Origin: Limnobaculum parvum
GTDB taxonomy: Bacteria > Pseudomonadota > Gammaproteobacteria > Enterobacterales > Enterobacteriaceae
Reading direction: 5' to 3'
DNA length: 64,000 nt
Assembly: GCF_003096015.2 (NCBI RefSeq)
Contig: NZ_CP029185.2
Coordinates: 650,501-714,500 of the forward strand
Shown here: one piece after another, positions 62,458-64,000 of the stretch
Layout of the letters: every line of letters starts with the position of its first letter
How positions within the stretch are numbered: the first letter of the stretch is position 1
Notes under the pieces: generated by a model
Told to the model about the DNA's origin: nothing
Database searches by the model: none
What the model saw: the letters and a program-made list of their open reading frames with translations, nothing else
Program-made: the position numbers and the translations under genes

Positions 62458-63777
62458 ATGATCACATTATCTGAATTTCAGCGTCGCCGTCAGGCTCTAC
62501 TGTCGAAAATGGTGTCAGGGAGTGCGGCGATTATTTTTGCTGCGCCAGAAAGAACCCGCAGTGCTGATTCTGAATATCCTTTCCGTCAAAATAGCGACTT
62601 CTGGTATCTCACCGGTTTTAATGAACCTGAAGCCGCATTGGTGTTGATTAAAAGTGATGAAACTCACAGCCACAGCGTGCTGTTTAATCGGGTGCGTGAT
62701 TTAAACGCGGAAACCTGGTTTGGTCGTCGTCTTGGGCAGGATGCGGCTCCGAAAAAACTGGGCGTCGATCGCGCTCTGCCTTACGATGATATCCACCAAC
62801 AGCTTCATTTACTGTTTAATGGCCTTGATGTGGTGTACCACGCTCAGGGGCAGTATAACTATGCAGATAGCATCGTATTTATGGCGCTGGATATTTTACG
62901 TAACGGTAATCGCCAGAATTTACGCGCACCGGCAACCATGACGGACTGGCGTCCGTGGCTGCATGAGATGCGTCTGTTTAAATCACCGGAAGAGATTTCG
63001 GTAATGCGGAAAGCGGGTGAGATAACGGCTAAAGCCCATACCCGAGCGATGGAACGATGCCGCCCCGGTATGTTTGAATATCATCTTGAAGCGGAAATTC
63101 ACCACGAGTTTACCCGCCACGGCGCTCGCTACCCGGCTTACAACACCATTGTTGGCGGTGGAGAAAATGGCTGTATTCTTCACTACACTGAAAACGAGTC
63201 ACCGCTGAAAGAGGGTGATTTAGTCCTGATTGATGCCGGATGTGAATACTCTGGTTATGCGGGTGACATCACTCGAACCTTCCCCATTAACGGCAAGTTT
63301 AGCCTGGCACAACGCACCATTTACGACATCGTATTAGCTTCTCAGTATAAAGCGATTTCGCTACTTACTTCAGGGAGCAGTATTCGTGATGCCAATGAGC
63401 AAGTGATCCGCATCATGTTACAAGGGTTGGTAGAAGCAGGCGTACTGGAAGGTGAGGTGGAACAACTGATGGCGGACAAAGTTCATCAGCGCTTCTATAT
63501 GCATGGACTGAGCCACTGGTTGGGACTGGATGTTCATGATGTGGGTAGCTATGGCTCTTCTACCCGCGATCGCCTGCTGGCGCCGGGAATGGTACTGACC
63601 GTAGAGCCGGGGCTGTATATAGCACCCGATGCAGATGTACCCGCGAAGTTCCGCGGTATTGGTGTTCGTATCGAAGATAATATTTTAATTACCGAGCAGG
63701 GTTGTGAAATTCTGACGGCGGGCGTGGTGAAAGATCCCGATGATATCGAAGCCCTGATGGCAGGATCACGGCAATGA
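62458..63777 (+). CDS. pepP: Xaa-Pro aminopeptidase P
   Basis: This 439-residue dimetal aminopeptidase removes N-terminal residues before proline. The pita-bread domain has metal ligands Asp in D-A-G-C-E-Y-S-G-Y-A-G-D-I-T-R-T-F, His in Y-M-H-G-L-S-H-W-L-G-L-D-V-H-D, Glu in L-T-V-E-P-G-L-Y and Glu in V-R-I-E-D-N-I-L. Length is as in E. coli. AAAGGA precedes the ATG. Its stop overlaps the ubiH start (ATGA). Confidence 0.97.
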   Translation: MITLSEFQRRRQALLSKMVSGSAAIIFAAPERTRSADSEYPFRQNSDFWYLTGFNEPEAALVLIKSDETHSHSVLFNRVRDLNAETWFGRRLGQDAAPKKLGVDRALPYDDIHQQLHLLFNGLDVVYHAQGQYNYADSIVFMALDILRNGNRQNLRAPATMTDWRPWLHEMRLFKSPEEISVMRKAGEITAKAHTRAMERCRPGMFEYHLEAEIHHEFTRHGARYPAYNTIVGGGENGCILHYTENESPLKEGDLVLIDAGCEYSGYAGDITRTFPINGKFSLAQRTIYDIVLASQYKAISLLTSGSSIRDANEQVIRIMLQGLVEAGVLEGEVEQLMADKVHQRFYMHGLSHWLGLDVHDVGSYGSSTRDRLLAPGMVLTVEPGLYIAPDADVPAKFRGIGVRIEDNILITEQGCEILTAGVVKDPDDIEALMAGSRQ

Positions 63778-64000
63778 ACTCGGTGATTATTGTTGGCGGC
63801 GGCATGGCGGGAGCAACGCTGGCTTTAGCGTTGTCGACGCTGAGTAAAGGCCGCATCCATATTGATTTAGTGGAAGCGGTACTGCCGGAGAATGCAGAAC
63901 ACCCCGGGTTTGACGCTCGCGCCATTGCGCTCGCTCAGGGAACCTGTCAGCAACTGGCTCGCGTAGGTATTTGGCCCGCACTGGCGGATTGTGCAACGGC
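63774..64000 (+). CDS. ubiH: 2-octaprenyl-6-methoxyphenol hydroxylase UbiH, 5' part
   Basis: Only the first 75 codons are in the window. The FAD-binding motif I-I-V-G-G-G-M-A-G-A-T-L-A-L-A-L is followed by F-D-A-R-A-I-A-L-A-Q-G-T. With pepP just upstream (ATGA overlap) this fits UbiH, a flavin monooxygenase of ubiquinone synthesis. UbiF or UbiI would look alike over this stretch, and gene order decides for UbiH. Confidence 0.9.
   Translation, partial: MNSVIIVGGGMAGATLALALSTLSKGRIHIDLVEAVLPENAEHPGFDARAIALAQGTCQQLARVGIWPALADCAT

Overview
The window looks like chromosome of a Gram-negative enterobacterium (order Enterobacterales). From about 24.8 kb to the right edge, the gene content and order follow the E. 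coli mltC-speA-metK-tktA-pgk-fbaA-argP-serA-ubiH region. The proC-between-yggS-and-yggT arrangement, the presence of nhaD and cdh, and the missing endA and epd point away from Escherichia itself, towards a Yersinia/Serratia/Budvicia-type relative. That genus-level guess is an inference.

Layout. (1) 1-4.8 kb: most of a membrane-anchored, thioester-containing alpha-2-macroglobulin on the minus strand, cut by the left edge. (2) 4.8-20.1 kb: an AT-rich accessory region. It holds an IprA-like regulator, a decayed isochorismatase-family gene, two large paralogous RTX proteins with M10 (serralysin-type) metallopeptidase heads, a roughly 746-bp near-identical duplication covering both RTX 3' ends and a small downstream gene, an IS3-family insertion, a C39-peptidase ABC exporter with its membrane fusion protein, a microcin-like leader peptide gene, and a GGDEF-like remnant. 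It ends at the 3' end of a tRNA-Phe gene, the counterpart of the pheV island hotspot. (3) 20.5-25 kb: marC, a DUF2628 gene, an IS10-like element inserted in the loop of a bidirectional terminator, and nhaD. (4) 25-64 kb: conserved core genes for DNA and nucleotide repair (mutY, rdgB, ruvX), cell wall (mltC), tRNA/rRNA modification (trmB, rsmE), haem (hemW), proline (proC), glutathione (gshB), SAM (metK), polyamines (speA, speB), central carbon metabolism (tktA, pgk, fbaA, rpiA), serine (serA), arginine export (argO/argP), 6S RNA, zapA, and the pepP-ubiH operon start.

How the parts work together. The accessory region reads as a secreted-protein locus. The C39 ABC transporter and HlyD-like protein lie directly downstream of a 78-residue double-glycine-type peptide, which is the layout of class II microcin export (CvaA/CvaB). 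The two RTX proteases carry glycine-rich calcium-binding repeats and share an identical C-terminal tail, as expected for type I secretion substrates. Whether one exporter serves both kinds of cargo cannot be decided from the sequence. No outer-membrane TolC partner, immunity gene or integrase is visible in the window.

The most unusual features are: the microcin-like peptide with no obvious immunity gene; the five-versus-six G tract that fuses or splits the small gene behind each RTX gene; the in-gene multiplication of the RTX/secretion-tail module; the lost third histidine zinc ligand in the first RTX protease; the IS sitting exactly in a terminator loop; a dispersed hairpin repeat at 31.1 and 62.1 kb; and a structured leader before speB.
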